43,271 nt of DNA from Acinetobacter sp. ANC 4862 (GCF_004336635.1 NZ_SJXH01000028.1:1-43271); one strand, 5' to 3'; positions 21,892 through 32,675 are shown, counted from the first letter of the stretch. A program made the numbers and translations. The notes: generated from the letters alone by a model not told the origin.

Positions 21892-23082
21892 TTATGCAGT
21901 TACTTTAGCAACAACACCAGCACCAACTGTACGACCACCTTCACGGATCGCAAAACGTAGACCTGGGTCCATTGCGATTGGGTGGATCAATTCTACTGAC
22001 ATTTCAACGTTGTCACCAGGCATTACCATTTCCACGCCTTCTTGTAATTGGATTGCGCCAGTTACGTCAGTTGTACGGAAATAGAATTGTGGACGGTAAC
22101 CGTTAAGGAATGGAGTATGACGGCCACCCTCTTCTTTAGAAAGTACGTATACTTCTGCGTCGAATTTAGTATGCGGCTTGATTGTACCTGGTTTAGCAAG
22201 TACTTGACCACGTTGAACGTCTTCACGTTTAGTACCACGTAGAAGAACACCACAGTTCTCGCCAGCACGACCTTCGTCAAGCAATTTACGGAACATTTCT
22301 ACGCCAGTTACAGTTGTTTTAACTGTATCTTTAATACCAACGATTTCAACTTCTTCGCCAACTTTAACGATACCCGCTTCAACACGGCCTGTTACTACAG
22401 TACCACGACCTGAAATTGAGAATACGTCTTCGATTGGCATCAAGAATGCTTTGTCGATCGCACGTTCTGGTTCAGGAATGTAAGAATCAAGCGCAGCAAC
22501 CAATTCGATTACAGCAGATTCGCCATACTGACCTTGGTCACCATTAAGTGCAGCAAGCGCTGAACCACGGATGATTGGAGTGTCATCACCTGGGAAGTCA
22601 TAAGTAGAAAGAAGTTCACGAACTTCCATTTCTACCAATTCAAGTAATTCTTCATCATCAACAAGGTCACACTTGTTAAGGAATACAAGAATGTAAGGTA
22701 CACCAACCTGACGAGAAAGAAGGATGTGTTCACGAGTCTGTGGCATAGGACCATCAGTCGCAGCACATACAAGGATCGCGCCGTCCATTTGAGCAGCACC
22801 TGTGATCATGTTTTTAACATAATCGGCGTGACCTGGACAGTCTACGTGAGCGTAGTGACGAGTTGGAGAATCGTATTCTACGTGTGAAGTATTAATGGTA
22901 ATACCACGTGCTTTTTCTTCTGGTGCAGAGTCAATTGCTGCGTAATCTTTCGCTTCACCGCCGTAAGTTTTTGCACAGATTGTTGCAATTGCAGCAGTTA
23001 AAGTTGTTTTACCATGGTCGACGTGACCAATTGTACCCACGTTTACGTGTGGTTTATTACGTTCGAACTTAGCCTTAGCCAT
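21892..23082 (-). CDS. tuf: Elongation factor Tu
   Basis: 396 residues from ATG 23082, which has AAGGA 8 bases upstream; earlier in-frame codons lack family similarity. The P-loop GHVDHGKT (19-26), DCPGHADY and NKCD G motifs, the switch region RGITIN and domains II and III are complete. It delivers aminoacyl-tRNA to the ribosome. It follows fusA by 97 bases and is followed by tRNA-Trp. Many Acinetobacter carry a second copy elsewhere. Confidence 0.98.
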   Translation of the reverse strand: MAKAKFERNKPHVNVGTIGHVDHGKTTLTAAIATICAKTYGGEAKDYAAIDSAPEEKARGITINTSHVEYDSPTRHYAHVDCPGHADYVKNMITGAAQMDGAILVCAATDGPMPQTREHILLSRQVGVPYILVFLNKCDLVDDEELLELVEMEVRELLSTYDFPGDDTPIIRGSALAALNGDQGQYGESAVIELVAALDSYIPEPERAIDKAFLMPIEDVFSISGRGTVVTGRVEAGIVKVGEEVEIVGIKDTVKTTVTGVEMFRKLLDEGRAGENCGVLLRGTKREDVQRGQVLAKPGTIKPHTKFDAEVYVLSKEEGGRHTPFLNGYRPQFYFRTTDVTGAIQLQEGVEMVMPGDNVEMSVELIHPIAMDPGLRFAIREGGRTVGAGVVAKVTA

Positions 23083-23102
23083 GAGATCTTCCTTTTTAAA
23101 CT

Positions 23103-23128
23103 GCTTATGGAGGGAAAACTCCATAAGC
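23103..23128 (-). promoter_or_regulatory. 10-bp hairpin just upstream of tuf
   Basis: GCTTATGGAG / CTCCATAAGC with a 6-base loop ends about 20 bases before the tuf ATG in the fusA-tuf gap. There is no T-run, so it is more likely a processing or stability element than a terminator. Confidence 0.6.
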
Positions 23129-23179
23129 GATTTTGGTTTTTAACTATGAATTAGTTTGGGGCTTATAGTAATCGAAAGA

Positions 23180-25318
23180 TTACTCGTCGTCACCTTTTTT
23201 ACCGCCAGACTGGAACTTAGTAATGATGCCTTCAGCCACGTTACGTGGAGTTTCAGCATATTTAGCAAATTCCATAGAATAAGTCGCACGACCTTGAGAC
23301 ATAGAACGCATAGAAGTTGCGTAACCAAACATCTCAGCCAATGGAACTTCAGCACGGATCGCTTTAGTACCACCAGGAAGATCGTCCATACCTTGAACCA
23401 TACCACGACGACGGTTTAAGTCACCCATGATATCGCCCATGTAGTCTTCTGGAGTTTCTACTTCAACTTTCATGATTGGTTCAAGAAGGATAGGATCCGC
23501 TTTCATGAAACCATCACGGAAGGCATAAGAACCCGCCATTTTGAACGATAATTCGTCAGAATCGACATCATGGTAAGAACCATCGAATAATGTCGCTTTG
23601 ATACCCACAACAGGGTAACCAGCCAATACACCATTCTTCATACGTTCTTGAATACCTTTATCAACCGCACCGAAGAATTCTTTAGGTACAACACCACCTA
23701 CAACTTCTTCAACGAATTGGTATTCTTTACCAGCTTCTTCAACATCCATAGGTTCTAAACGAACATATACATGACCGAATTTACCTTTACCACCTGTTTG
23801 ACGTACGAATTTACCTTCTTGCTCAACAGATTTTTTAATCGTTTCGCGGTAAGCAACCATTGGTTTACCAATGTTCGCTTCAACGTTAAATTCACGTTTC
23901 ATACGGTCAACAAGGATGTCAAGGTGAAGCTCACCCATACCTGCAATAATCGTTTGACCAGATTCTTCGTCTGTGCGAACACGGAACGATGGATCTTCTT
24001 TCGCCAAACGACCAAGTGCGATAGACATTTTCTCTTGGTCAGCTTTTGTCTTAGGCTCTACAGCTAAAGAAATTACTGGCTCAGGGAATTCCATACGCTC
24101 TAGAGTAATGATGTTTTTCTCATCACAAAGAGTATCACCAGTAGTAACGTCTTTAAGACCTACACATGCAGCGATATCACCCGCGCGGATTTCTTCAACG
24201 TCTTGACGTTCGTTCGCGTGCATTTGCACGATACGACCAATACGTTCACGTTTAGATTTAACTGGGTTGTATACTGGATCGCCTTGTTTAAGCACACCAG
24301 AATAAACACGTACGAAAGTTAAGTTACCTACGAACTTGTCATTCATGATTTTGAATGCAAGCGCAGAGAATGGTGCTTCGTCAGATGCTTCACGAATCGC
24401 TTTAGTTTCAGCTTTGTCGTCAAGAATACCTTCGATAGGCTTAACTTCAGTCGGCGATGGTAAGAAATCAATAACAGCATCCAACATACGTTGAACACCT
24501 TTGTTTTTGAATGCTGTACCACAAAGCATTGGTTGGATTTCACAAGCCAAAGTTTGAGCACGAATACCAGCAACGATTTGTTCTTTAGTCAAATCGCCAT
24601 TGTTTAGGTATTCATCCATCAACTCTTCAGATGCTTCAGCCGCAGCTTCAACCAAGTTTGTACGCCACTCTTCAGCAGTTGCTTGAAGTTCAGCCGGGAT
24701 TTCACCGTATTCGAACTGCATACCTTGAGAAGCTTCATCCCAAATGATCTGTTTCATTTCGATCAAGTCGATAACGCCAGTGAAGTTTTCTTCAGCGCCA
24801 ACAGGGATTACAACTGGTACAGGGTGTGCACCAAGACGTGTTTTCATTTGTTCAACAACACGGAAGAAGTTTGCACCAGTACGGTCCATCTTGTTCACGA
24901 ATGCTAAACGAGGCACTTTATATTTGTTTGCTTGACGCCATACAGTTTCTGACTGAGGTTGTACACCACCTACAGCACAGTAAACCATACATGCACCGTC
25001 AAGAACACGCATAGAACGCTCAACTTCGATTGTGAAGTCAACGTGTCCCGGGGTATCAATTACGTTGATACGGTGTTCTGGGAACTGCTTAGCCATACCA
25101 GACCAGAAACAAGTTGTAGCAGCTGAAGTGATTGTAATACCACGTTCTTGCTCTTGTTCCATCCAGTCCATTGTTGCTGCACCATCATGTACTTCACCAA
25201 TTTTGTGAGATACACCTGTGTAGAACAAAATACGTTCTGAAGTAGTGGTTTTACCAGCATCAATATGAGCAGAAATACCAATGTTACGATAACGAGAAAT
25301 TGGGGTTTGACGAGCCAT
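23180..25318 (-). CDS. fusA: Elongation factor G
   Basis: 712 residues from ATG 25318 ([20 protein letters not shown]), matching the family start; an ATG four codons earlier sits directly on the AGGA. P-loop AHIDAGKT (17-24), [13 protein letters not shown] and RGITI are present, and domains II-V are complete. It catalyses translocation and ribosome recycling and is the fusidic-acid target. Preceded by rpsG. Confidence 0.98.
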   Translation of the reverse strand: MARQTPISRYRNIGISAHIDAGKTTTSERILFYTGVSHKIGEVHDGAATMDWMEQEQERGITITSAATTCFWSGMAKQFPEHRINVIDTPGHVDFTIEVERSMRVLDGACMVYCAVGGVQPQSETVWRQANKYKVPRLAFVNKMDRTGANFFRVVEQMKTRLGAHPVPVVIPVGAEENFTGVIDLIEMKQIIWDEASQGMQFEYGEIPAELQATAEEWRTNLVEAAAEASEELMDEYLNNGDLTKEQIVAGIRAQTLACEIQPMLCGTAFKNKGVQRMLDAVIDFLPSPTEVKPIEGILDDKAETKAIREASDEAPFSALAFKIMNDKFVGNLTFVRVYSGVLKQGDPVYNPVKSKRERIGRIVQMHANERQDVEEIRAGDIAACVGLKDVTTGDTLCDEKNIITLERMEFPEPVISLAVEPKTKADQEKMSIALGRLAKEDPSFRVRTDEESGQTIIAGMGELHLDILVDRMKREFNVEANIGKPMVAYRETIKKSVEQEGKFVRQTGGKGKFGHVYVRLEPMDVEEAGKEYQFVEEVVGGVVPKEFFGAVDKGIQERMKNGVLAGYPVVGIKATLFDGSYHDVDSDELSFKMAGSYAFRDGFMKADPILLEPIMKVEVETPEDYMGDIMGDLNRRRGMVQGMDDLPGGTKAIRAEVPLAEMFGYATSMRSMSQGRATYSMEFAKYAETPRNVAEGIITKFQSGGKKGDDE

Positions 25319-25355
25319 GATTTCTTGCATTCCTAAATTTGTTGTTTAAAACAGG

Positions 25356-25386
25356 ACGCTTTAAGCTGCAGAGCAGCTTAAAGCGT
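25356..25386 (-). promoter_or_regulatory. 13-bp perfect hairpin in the rpsG-fusA gap
   Basis: ACGCTTTAAGCTG / CAGCTTAAAGCGT with a 5-base loop. Only a short T4 follows on the minus strand, so it may be a weak attenuator or an RNA-processing site in the str operon. Confidence 0.65.
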
Positions 25387-25446
25387 TTTGAAGACAGATC
25401 AGTGAAAACCGACCTGTCATCGTCCTGATTAAGGTCTTTAAACCTA

Positions 25447-25917
25447 TTAGAAACGGTAGTGAGAGAATGCTTTGTTGGCTTCAGCCATACGATGCACATC
25501 TTCACGTTTCTTAATCGCTGAACCTTTACCTTCAGCTGCATCAAGCAACTCACCAGCAAGACGTAAAGCCATAGTTTTTTCAGAACGCTTAGCAGCAGCG
25601 TCTACTAACCAGCGCATAGCTAAGGCAGTACGACGGGATGGGCGTACTTCCATAGGCACTTGATAAGTAGCACCACCAACACGGCGTGCTTTTACTTCGA
25701 CCATAGGACGAACTTTTTCAAGAGTAGTCTCGAAAAATTCAACAGGGTCTACTTTAGATTTTTCTTGAACGCGGTCTAAAGCACCGTAAACGATACTTTC
25801 AGCAATAGATTTTTTACCATCTTGCATTACGTGGTTCATGAATTTAGCGATTGTTTGGCTGCCGAACTTAGGATCCGGAAGGATTTCACGGGCAGCGACT
25901 ACGCGACGTCTTGGCAT
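25447..25917 (-). CDS. rpsG: 30S ribosomal protein S7
   Basis: 156 residues from ATG 25917 ([20 protein letters not shown]), which has AGGTG upstream; the frame is open 17 codons further but without family similarity. It nucleates assembly of the 30S head and contacts the E site. In E. coli S7 represses its own synthesis at the rpsL-rpsG gap. Confidence 0.98.
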   Translation of the reverse strand: MPRRRVVAAREILPDPKFGSQTIAKFMNHVMQDGKKSIAESIVYGALDRVQEKSKVDPVEFFETTLEKVRPMVEVKARRVGGATYQVPMEVRPSRRTALAMRWLVDAAAKRSEKTMALRLAGELLDAAEGKGSAIKKREDVHRMAEANKAFSHYRF

Positions 25918-25935
25918 TTTAATACACCTATAAAT

Positions 25936-25976
25936 ATGACACTTCAGGTTTATCCAGCATGAGTACAAAGTGTCAT
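25936..25976 (-). promoter_or_regulatory. Intercistronic hairpin upstream of rpsG, possible S7 operator
   Basis: ATGACACTT / AAGTGTCAT arms around a 23-base loop end about 19 bases before the rpsG ATG, in a 179-base rpsL-rpsG gap. In E. coli the equivalent gap binds S7 for autoregulation; sharing that function is an inference from position. Confidence 0.45.
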
Positions 25977-26096
25977 GTACTGTTCGCTGGCCTTACTACA
26001 CGTCGCTTGAATTTCACAAAATTAAATGCAGAAATCAGACAAGCGAGACGATAAAGGATTGCGGTTCTACGTTCTTAAGAAGCTAATCTCGAAAGA

Positions 26097-26471
26097 TTAT
26101 TTCTTAGGACGTTTAGTACCGTATTTAGAACGTGACTGGTTACGATCTTTAACACCAGCGCAGTCTAAAGAACCACGAACGGTATGGTAACGTACACCTG
26201 GTAAGTCTTTAACACGACCACCACGGATAAGAACAACACTGTGCTCTTGTAGGTTATGGCCTTCACCACCGATGTAGCTTGATACTTCAAAACCTGAAGT
26301 TAAGCGAACACGGCAAACTTTACGCATTGCTGAGTTAGGTTTTTTAGGTGTAGTAGTGTAAACACGTGTACAAACACCACGACGTTGTGGACAAGCCTTC
26401 AACGCAGGAACTTTTGATTTTTCAATCAAAGTCGTACGACCCTTACGGATCAACTGATTTGTTGTTGCCAT
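26097..26471 (-). CDS. rpsL: 30S ribosomal protein S12
   Basis: 124 residues. [19 protein letters not shown] and [17 protein letters not shown] contain the two lysines (E. coli Lys43 and Lys88) whose change gives streptomycin resistance; both are wild type. First gene of the str operon, with GGGAG about 8 bases before the ATG and a strong promoter about 60 bases further up. Confidence 0.98.
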   Translation of the reverse strand: MATTNQLIRKGRTTLIEKSKVPALKACPQRRGVCTRVYTTTPKKPNSAMRKVCRVRLTSGFEVSSYIGGEGHNLQEHSVVLIRGGRVKDLPGVRYHTVRGSLDCAGVKDRNQSRSKYGTKRPKK

Positions 26472-26530
26472 TTGGCAATTCTCCCGTTAATAAAAAGCCT
26501 CAAAAAAATACTACTTTTCGAGGGCAGACA

Positions 26531-26559
26531 ATTGTAAGCGAAGATAGAAAAATGGTCAA
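26531..26559 (-). promoter_or_regulatory. Sigma70 promoter of the rpsL-rpsG-fusA-tuf operon
   Basis: On the minus strand TTGACC (26559-26554), exactly 17 bases, TACAAT (26536-26531). Both hexamers are one or two bases from consensus. The leader to rpsL would be about 50-55 bases. It probably drives most of the downstream block. Confidence 0.85.
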
Positions 26560-26639
26560 TATTCGAGGTCATATCAAATATTAACCATTTCCTTATATTT
26601 AGGGCGTTTGAAAGCATTTGCTAAGCTGGGGTTTACCTT

Positions 26640-28076
26640 TTAGGATTTCTTTTTTGTAACTTTTTTATTTATAGGCGCAGATTCCTGATTTTCTTTAGAT
26701 TCTGCAGTAGAAGGCTGAGCAATAATTTGCCCATTCACCGCCTGCTCTTCCTGTGCATATTCATCCAATTCAGATTCATCCGCAGTGATCGCCGGTTTTT
26801 GTGGCTCAACTTGTGTATGCGGTTCAACCATTTGTCCCGCTAAATATTCCAAGCCCTGTTCAACTCGTTCATCCTGGCGGCTTTCATCAACTTTAGGCGC
26901 TTCTATTTTCTTTTTGATGATGACATTAGAGATGGTTTTATTATCAGGGACTTGAATATCCTGATCCAGTTTAATTTCACTAGGTTTCACATCCACTTTA
27001 GATAAATGTTCTAATAATTTGGGAGTTGCTTGAGCCAATAAGGCCAAAGATTTTTCATAAGCCGCAATCGGGGATAACTCTACCCCTTGATGTTGTTGCA
27101 AGTAACTTCGGGCGTGGGAAAAAATTTGTTGCGCTTTCTGGTTGACGTCTTCAACCAGTTTCCAACTATATGCTGCACCAATGCCTGCTCCCGCCACCGG
27201 TGTCAATTTACTGATGATGGAAATTTTGGGAATATGATTCAACCAATCCCATTTCATTTCACCATTTTCATTACTTAACCATTTTTTAAGCACTGTAACA
27301 TCGTTACTTGAACCCAACATTTCTTGAAACTGAGTCATATCTTGGGTTTTTAACATACTGGACAATGCTTTTAGCGCCAGCAATACACTCTGTTTTTCCG
27401 CAATCTGGCCTAAATCAATTTGTTTAAACACAAACTGAACAATGTCTTGTTCTGTTTCTTTATTCAGCTCAAAACCATATGCACGTCCAACCTGATAAAT
27501 CATGCGCAAAGACATGATTAAAGACAACGGCACATCAATCGCCGAACCCACCACGCCTGTCGCCCCAGTTACAGCACCCTGTATAGAAGCAATCCATTTA
27601 TTCTGTTCTGCCAAGGCCTGACTAATTCGCTTTGACCGATCTACGTCTTGGGTCAGTTCTTGTAAATCTTTTGCACCCGCCTGATCAAGCACGGCATCAA
27701 CTGAACTTATATTTGAGGTAAATTGATTTAACTGTTCAAAAAAATAATCTGATAATTTATCTGAAAATTGCGGGGAAATGAAATTGGCAACCCGAGTCAC
27801 TTTACCATACTGATGACCGAGTAATTGTTTCGATACACCCGGTAAATACTCGCGCAGCATTTGTTGAGGATTATCATATTTTTGGGCTTCAAAAACATGT
27901 GATTGACCAGCACTCCCATCCACCACCTGCCCATTTATTGATGGCTGCATGGCTCTAGTCACAGCATTCGGAGCGGCATGATTCAGCACACCCATTCCAG
28001 CTGCACTGATCTTTTTAGCCACTCCAAAGGCATTTGAGAAGAATCCATGCGAATGTTTATTATTGATATCAGTCAT
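26640..28076 (-). CDS. EcsC-family protein
   Basis: 478 residues. The middle region (about 90-350) has the EcsC pattern: KWIASIQGAVTGATGVVGSAIDVPLSLIMSLRMIYQVGRAYGF and later TPVAGAGIGAAYSWKLVEDVNQKA, both Gly/Ala-rich hydrophobic helices. The N-terminus is Gly/Ala-rich and amphipathic with no signal peptide. The C-terminal 100 residues are low-complexity, rich in Glu/Gln, and end in a Lys-rich tail (KKVTKKKS). EcsC relatives are linked to secretion or membrane association in Bacillus; the role in Acinetobacter is unknown. Divergent from fabB. Confidence 0.8.
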   Translation of the reverse strand: MTDINNKHSHGFFSNAFGVAKKISAAGMGVLNHAAPNAVTRAMQPSINGQVVDGSAGQSHVFEAQKYDNPQQMLREYLPGVSKQLLGHQYGKVTRVANFISPQFSDKLSDYFFEQLNQFTSNISSVDAVLDQAGAKDLQELTQDVDRSKRISQALAEQNKWIASIQGAVTGATGVVGSAIDVPLSLIMSLRMIYQVGRAYGFELNKETEQDIVQFVFKQIDLGQIAEKQSVLLALKALSSMLKTQDMTQFQEMLGSSNDVTVLKKWLSNENGEMKWDWLNHIPKISIISKLTPVAGAGIGAAYSWKLVEDVNQKAQQIFSHARSYLQQHQGVELSPIAAYEKSLALLAQATPKLLEHLSKVDVKPSEIKLDQDIQVPDNKTISNVIIKKKIEAPKVDESRQDERVEQGLEYLAGQMVEPHTQVEPQKPAITADESELDEYAQEEQAVNGQIIAQPSTAESKENQESAPINKKVTKKKS

Positions 28077-28244
28077 TCTTTACCCTCATTTTCAATTCTT
28101 ACAATTGTTGATAAATACTAGGCACAGTCTAAGTTTATCTCAATATTAATGTGTATCTTTTAGTTAATTAAACCGGGTAATTTTCACAAATACATACAGA
28201 CGGAAATAGGCATAATATTTGCCATAAGAATTCAAAAATCTTTC

Positions 28245-28253
28245 TGCTATTAT
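28245..28253 (+). promoter_or_regulatory. Candidate extended -10 promoter for fabB
   Basis: TGCTATTAT (TGn + TATTAT) lies about 100 bases before the fabB ATG. No good -35 hexamer is seen, which fits extended -10 promoters. The remainder of the 279-base EcsC-fabB gap is AT-rich with nothing else recognised. Confidence 0.4.
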
Positions 28254-28355
28254 GAATGTAATTGAAATACATGAGTAAGGCGCTGGGTTTTGCTTAAGGC
28301 AAACAATTCATTCAGCTGCATTTGCTCAAATCACCACCATATAAGGGATCTGTAG

Positions 28356-29585
28356 ATGAAACGTGTTGTAATCACTGGCATGGGCATTAACTCATGTATT
28401 GGTAATTCTTTAGAAGAAGTAACAAATTCTTTGCAAAACGGTATTTCTGGAACACGTTTTAACCCAACTTATGCTGAACTCAACTTTAAAAGCCACGTGA
28501 GTGCAGCAGCAGAACAAAACTTTGACAATATCGACCGTAAACTAAAACGCTTTATGGGCGTTTGTGCGATGTATGCATACAACTCAGCCCTTGCTGCAGT
28601 CGAACATGCGGGTTTACAGGTTGAAGATTTAGCGGGCAACCCACGTTACGGTATTACCGGTGGTTCAGGTGGTGGTTCAACTGCATCGGTCATTGAAATG
28701 AACGAATTATTGCAAACCAAAGGCGCACGTAAAGTTGGTCCTTTCTTTGTTCCTCGTAACATGACTAACACGATTACAGCAAACGTTGGCGTTGCATTCA
28801 AATTACAAGGTGTGGCGCATACCATTACCAGCGCATGTGCAACATCTGCTGATGCGATTGGTTATGCGTACAACCTGATTCAATTGGGCAAACAAGATTT
28901 AATGCTTGCTGGTGGCGGTGAAGAAGATCACTGGTCACAAAGCTTGTTGTTTGATGCAATGGGTGCACTTTGCTCTAAATACAATGACACGCCTGAAACA
29001 GCTTCTCGCCCATATTCTGCTGACCGTGACGGTTTTGTGATTGCCGGTGGTGGCGGTTTTGTGGTGTTGGAATCACTTGAACATGCGCAAGCTCGTGGCG
29101 CGAACATCTTAGCTGAAGTTGTTGGTTATGCGGCAAACAGTGATGGTGCAGACATGGTTGCGCCAAGTGGTGAAGGTGCAACACGCTGTGTGCTTATGGC
29201 TTTAGAAGAAGCAAAACAGCATGGTGTAGATAAAATTGACTATGTAAACACACATGGTACATCTACCCCTGCGGGTGACGTGACTGAACTTAAAGCGATG
29301 GAACGTGCATTCGGTGAAGGTCAAGTTCCTCCATTGAGCTCAACCAAGTCGATGACTGGTCACAGCTTAGGCGCAGCGGGTGTACAAGAAGCGATTTATT
29401 CAGTATTGATGATGCAAAATGACTTTATTGCTCCGAACATCAACGTGACTGAACTGGATGAAGGCGCAAAACCATTTGATATCGTGCTTGAAAAACGTGA
29501 CACAAAATTGAATACTGTGATGAGTAACAGTTTCGGTTTTGGCGGTGTAAATGCCTGTCTTGTTTTCAAAAAATGGGAAGGCTAA
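28356..29585 (+). CDS. fabB: 3-oxoacyl-ACP synthase I (KAS I)
   Basis: 409 residues. It catalyses the condensation step of fatty-acid elongation and is required for unsaturated fatty acids. The catalytic triad is visible: Cys161 in TSACATSADAIG, His300 in NTHGTSTPAGD and His336 in KSMTGHSLGAAG with Lys331. The glycine-rich end NSFGFGGVNACLVFKK is complete. ATG start with AGGGAT about 8 bases upstream. Followed after 70 bases by hemJ on the same strand. Confidence 0.96.
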   Translation: MKRVVITGMGINSCIGNSLEEVTNSLQNGISGTRFNPTYAELNFKSHVSAAAEQNFDNIDRKLKRFMGVCAMYAYNSALAAVEHAGLQVEDLAGNPRYGITGGSGGGSTASVIEMNELLQTKGARKVGPFFVPRNMTNTITANVGVAFKLQGVAHTITSACATSADAIGYAYNLIQLGKQDLMLAGGGEEDHWSQSLLFDAMGALCSKYNDTPETASRPYSADRDGFVIAGGGGFVVLESLEHAQARGANILAEVVGYAANSDGADMVAPSGEGATRCVLMALEEAKQHGVDKIDYVNTHGTSTPAGDVTELKAMERAFGEGQVPPLSSTKSMTGHSLGAAGVQEAIYSVLMMQNDFIAPNINVTELDEGAKPFDIVLEKRDTKLNTVMSNSFGFGGVNACLVFKKWEG

Positions 29586-29595
29586 GCTAAGAATT

Positions 29596-29623
29596 GTTGA
29601 TCATTCGGTAACGGATGATCAAC
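29596..29623 (+). promoter_or_regulatory. Hairpin in the fabB-hemJ gap with GTAA tetraloop
   Basis: GTTGATCATTCG / CGGATGATCAAC stem (one G-U) closed by a GNRA-type GTAA loop. No T-run follows, so it is probably an mRNA stability or processing element. Confidence 0.55.
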
Positions 29624-29655
29624 TTCTGCCACACTGCCCTTAAAAGGGTGAATAG

Positions 29656-30108
29656 ATGGATGCTCCTTCTGATGCTTTCTTGTGGGTAAAAGCATTACAT
29701 ATTATTGCTGTAGTTTGCTGGTTCGCCGCTTTGTTCTACTTGCCACGTTTATATGTTTATCATGCGATGAGTGAGGATGCCACAAGTCATCAGCGTTTCC
29801 AGATTATGGAACGCAAGTTGTACCGCGGCATCATGTGGCCGGCAATGCTTGCCACTCTCATCACGGCGCACTTCTTGGTAAATTGGGGGGATGCAACTCG
29901 GCATTACCATGAAGCACTCTGGTTTTACCTGAAAGTTGGATTGGTCGGTTTACTGGTCATTTACCATTTAGTCTGTGGTTATTACCGTAAAAAACTAATG
30001 GTCGATGCACATTACAAATCACACAAGTTTTGGCGTTACTTTAATGAAATGCCAACCCTGATTTTATTCGCAGTGGTGATTTTAGTGGTGGTTAAACCGC
30101 AGTTCTAA
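29656..30108 (+). CDS. hemJ: Protoporphyrinogen IX oxidase HemJ
   Basis: 150 residues with four membrane helices. LWVKALHIIAVVCWFAALFYLPRLYVYH carries the conserved His of this family, and YHEALWFYLKVGLVGLLVIYHLVC and FRYFNE-like RYFNEMPTLILF follow. HemJ is the heme-pathway oxidase used where HemG and HemY are missing and is known from Acinetobacter. Transcribed after fabB and ended by a strong terminator. Confidence 0.92.
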   Translation: MDAPSDAFLWVKALHIIAVVCWFAALFYLPRLYVYHAMSEDATSHQRFQIMERKLYRGIMWPAMLATLITAHFLVNWGDATRHYHEALWFYLKVGLVGLLVIYHLVCGYYRKKLMVDAHYKSHKFWRYFNEMPTLILFAVVILVVVKPQF

Positions 30109-30121
30109 GTCATCTTGATTT

Positions 30122-30149
30122 AAAAAAGCCTCCTACTGGAGGCTTTTTT
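30122..30149 (+). terminator. Rho-independent terminator after hemJ
   Basis: AAAAAAGCCTCC-TACT-GGAGGCTTTTTT, perfect stem with A- and T-runs. Confidence 0.95.
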
Positions 30150-30294
30150 ATTTTAAATACTAAAAATTCGTTTTCTTTATAAAATCAAGAATCTTGCCCC
30201 CAAGAATTTTATCTTTTATCCGCCAAATATAGCTCAGTTAAAATACGGCACTTAAATCATCATTCCTTTCACTAAAGAAAATAACTTTATGAGA

Positions 30295-30332
30295 TTACCC
30301 CCTCCCTAATTCTCTCCCAAAAAAGGAGGGAA
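30295..30332. repeat. REP-like intergenic palindrome, degenerate
   Basis: ACCCCCTCCC ... CCCAAAAAAGGAGGGA: GC-rich CCCTCC (30300-30305) and GGAGGG (30325-30330) arms in otherwise AT-rich sequence. The style resembles short dispersed palindromes that I associate with Acinetobacter intergenic regions. Apart from the hemJ terminator this is the only structure seen in the 313-base gap 30109-30421. Confidence 0.45.
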
Positions 30333-30421
30333 CTTTATTTTTCAACTACATTCTTGGATATTGTTCTACTCTTTTAATCAGTCAACAGGAGACTCGCCAT
30401 CTCCCATTGCATTACTAAAAT

Positions 30422-31066
30422 TTAAAGATGTTGCAGTAAGTCAGAGAATTGCTTAATTCGAGCTTTAGGTTGAGCTTGGTCTAGCTCTTCTGCTGAACCA
30501 TAACCATATTCTACGGCAATGGTTTCAATCCCGTTATGACGCGCACCGAAAATATCATGCTCACGATCACCGACCATTAAACATTCTTCAGGCTTTAGTT
30601 GCTCTTTTTGCATAATATAAGCGATCAATTCGGCTTTATTGGTACGATCCCCATTCAGCTCGCTACCATAAGGATGCACAAAATATTGCAACAACTCGAA
30701 ATGCTCTAAAATTTGTCGCGCATATACTTCAGGCTTTGCTGTGGCTAAAAATAAACGATAGCCTTGTTGCTGTAATGTTTTTAAAGTTTCAGCCACATCA
30801 TCAAATACATGGTTCTCATATAAACCCGTCACCGCAAATCGTTCACGATAGCCCATCAACGCCTGTTCAGCCAAAACATCATCAACTGCAACATTCAAAA
30901 TTTTTGCTAATGAGGCCTGTAATGGCGGACCAATAATCCAGTCAATATTGACATCATCGGCAATAGGATGACCAATTTTATTTAAACCGTAACGCGCACT
31001 AGTGGTAATACCCACTTTTGGATCAGTTAATGTTCCATCTAAATCAATCAAAATATTTTTAATCAC
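30422..31066 (-). CDS. HAD-superfamily phosphatase, phosphoglycolate-phosphatase-like
   Basis: 214 residues. HAD motif I DLDGTLTD at the N-terminus (Asp nucleophile), motif II FLATAKPEVYA, motif III Lys in NRTNKAELI and motif IV VGDREHDIFGARHNG. The helical cap between motifs I and II places it with PGP/Gph-type subfamily I enzymes. The substrate is not certain: phosphoglycolate or a nucleotide phosphate are possible. GTG start at 31066 with AAAGGG about 8 bases upstream. Confidence 0.85.
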   Translation of the reverse strand: MIKNILIDLDGTLTDPKVGITTSARYGLNKIGHPIADDVNIDWIIGPPLQASLAKILNVAVDDVLAEQALMGYRERFAVTGLYENHVFDDVAETLKTLQQQGYRLFLATAKPEVYARQILEHFELLQYFVHPYGSELNGDRTNKAELIAYIMQKEQLKPEECLMVGDREHDIFGARHNGIETIAVEYGYGSAEELDQAQPKARIKQFSDLLQHL

Positions 31067-31152
31067 AGACTGACCCTTTAACTTAAATTTTTACTTAACA
31101 AATACTATCGAGACTTGGCTCAAAGTTGCCTATACTAACGTAAATTTAGTGA

Positions 31153-31935
<783 letters not shown>

Positions 31936-31948
31936 AAAATATGTTGAT

Positions 31949-31997
31949 AAACCTGATCATTAACTGGCTTTATGTCGTTTGAGATCAGGTTTTTTTG
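31949..31997 (+). terminator. Terminator after thiD
   Basis: AAACCTGATC / GATCAGGTTT arms with a long loop, followed by a T7 run. Confidence 0.75.
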
Positions 31998-32044
31998 CAC
32001 TCATTTTAGTCACTAAAATCTGGATTTTAGGGTGCTACTAAAAA

Positions 32045-32072
32045 ATAAAGCATGTATAAATACATGCTTTAT
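32045..32072 (-). terminator. Terminator of the DUF1508 gene
   Basis: ATAAAGCATGTA-TAAA-TACATGCTTTAT, a perfect 12-bp stem. On the minus strand it is followed by TTTTTAG, just past the DUF1508 stop. Confidence 0.8.
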
Positions 32073-32090
32073 GATGCACATCATTTAAAA

Positions 32091-32426
32091 CTAGGCAATG
32101 AGTTCTTTAATCTTGGTCGTCGAGCCATTGTTTTTAACTGATTCTATGCCTTTCTCACGTGATTGCTCACTTGAATAGAATTGACTGCGACCAATAATCT
32201 GATAATTCGCAGCTTTTAAGTTGAAATAAGGTTTACCATTTTTCGCTTGTAGGCGCTCATAACGGCTATCATCTATGCTATTTCTCTGAACCGATTCAAT
32301 GCCAACCTGTGCAGAAGCTTTTGCCTTATATAATTCACTGGCCAAGATCACTTCCCCATTTCCAGCTTTTAACACAAAGCGATATTGCCCATCGTTTGCT
32401 TGACTAATTTCATACCATCCCGCCAT
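32091..32426 (-). CDS. DUF1508/YegP-family protein
   Basis: 111 residues from ATG 32426, which has AAGGGG 7 bases upstream; the longer frame adds 21 residues without family similarity. It has two tandem copies of the about 50-residue motif: WYEISQANDGQYRFVLKAGNGEVILASELYKAKASAQVGIESVQRN, then YERLQAKNGKPYFNLKAANYQIIGRSQFYSSEQSREKGIESVKNN. Family function unknown; small and cytosolic. Confidence 0.9.
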   Translation of the reverse strand: MAGWYEISQANDGQYRFVLKAGNGEVILASELYKAKASAQVGIESVQRNSIDDSRYERLQAKNGKPYFNLKAANYQIIGRSQFYSSEQSREKGIESVKNNGSTTKIKELIA

Positions 32427-32628
32427 ATAAAAACCCCTTTTATTATTTTTAATTTTATAAAAACATCTTATTTTTAGTTTTGAAAACATATGGTTGCTTT
32501 ATAAAATATAAATAATTTTCAGCTTTTTAATGTGGCTGTTTTGTAATCAGCAACATCTCTATCTGGATGGAATAAAAATGCGTTCTACAAAGGTAAATTC
32601 GGCTTAAATTTATGAAATAAAAAATAAA

Positions 32629-32664
32629 GATCAAGAGAATAAAGGGAGACCTAGTCTCTTGATC
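32629..32664 (-). terminator. Terminator of the CHMI-like gene
   Basis: GATCAAGAGA / TCTCTTGATC arms. On the minus strand the stem is followed by TTTATTTTTTATTT. A competing GAGAC-CTA-GTCTC hairpin sits inside. Confidence 0.75.
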
Positions 32665-32675
32665 GCTATTAAGAT

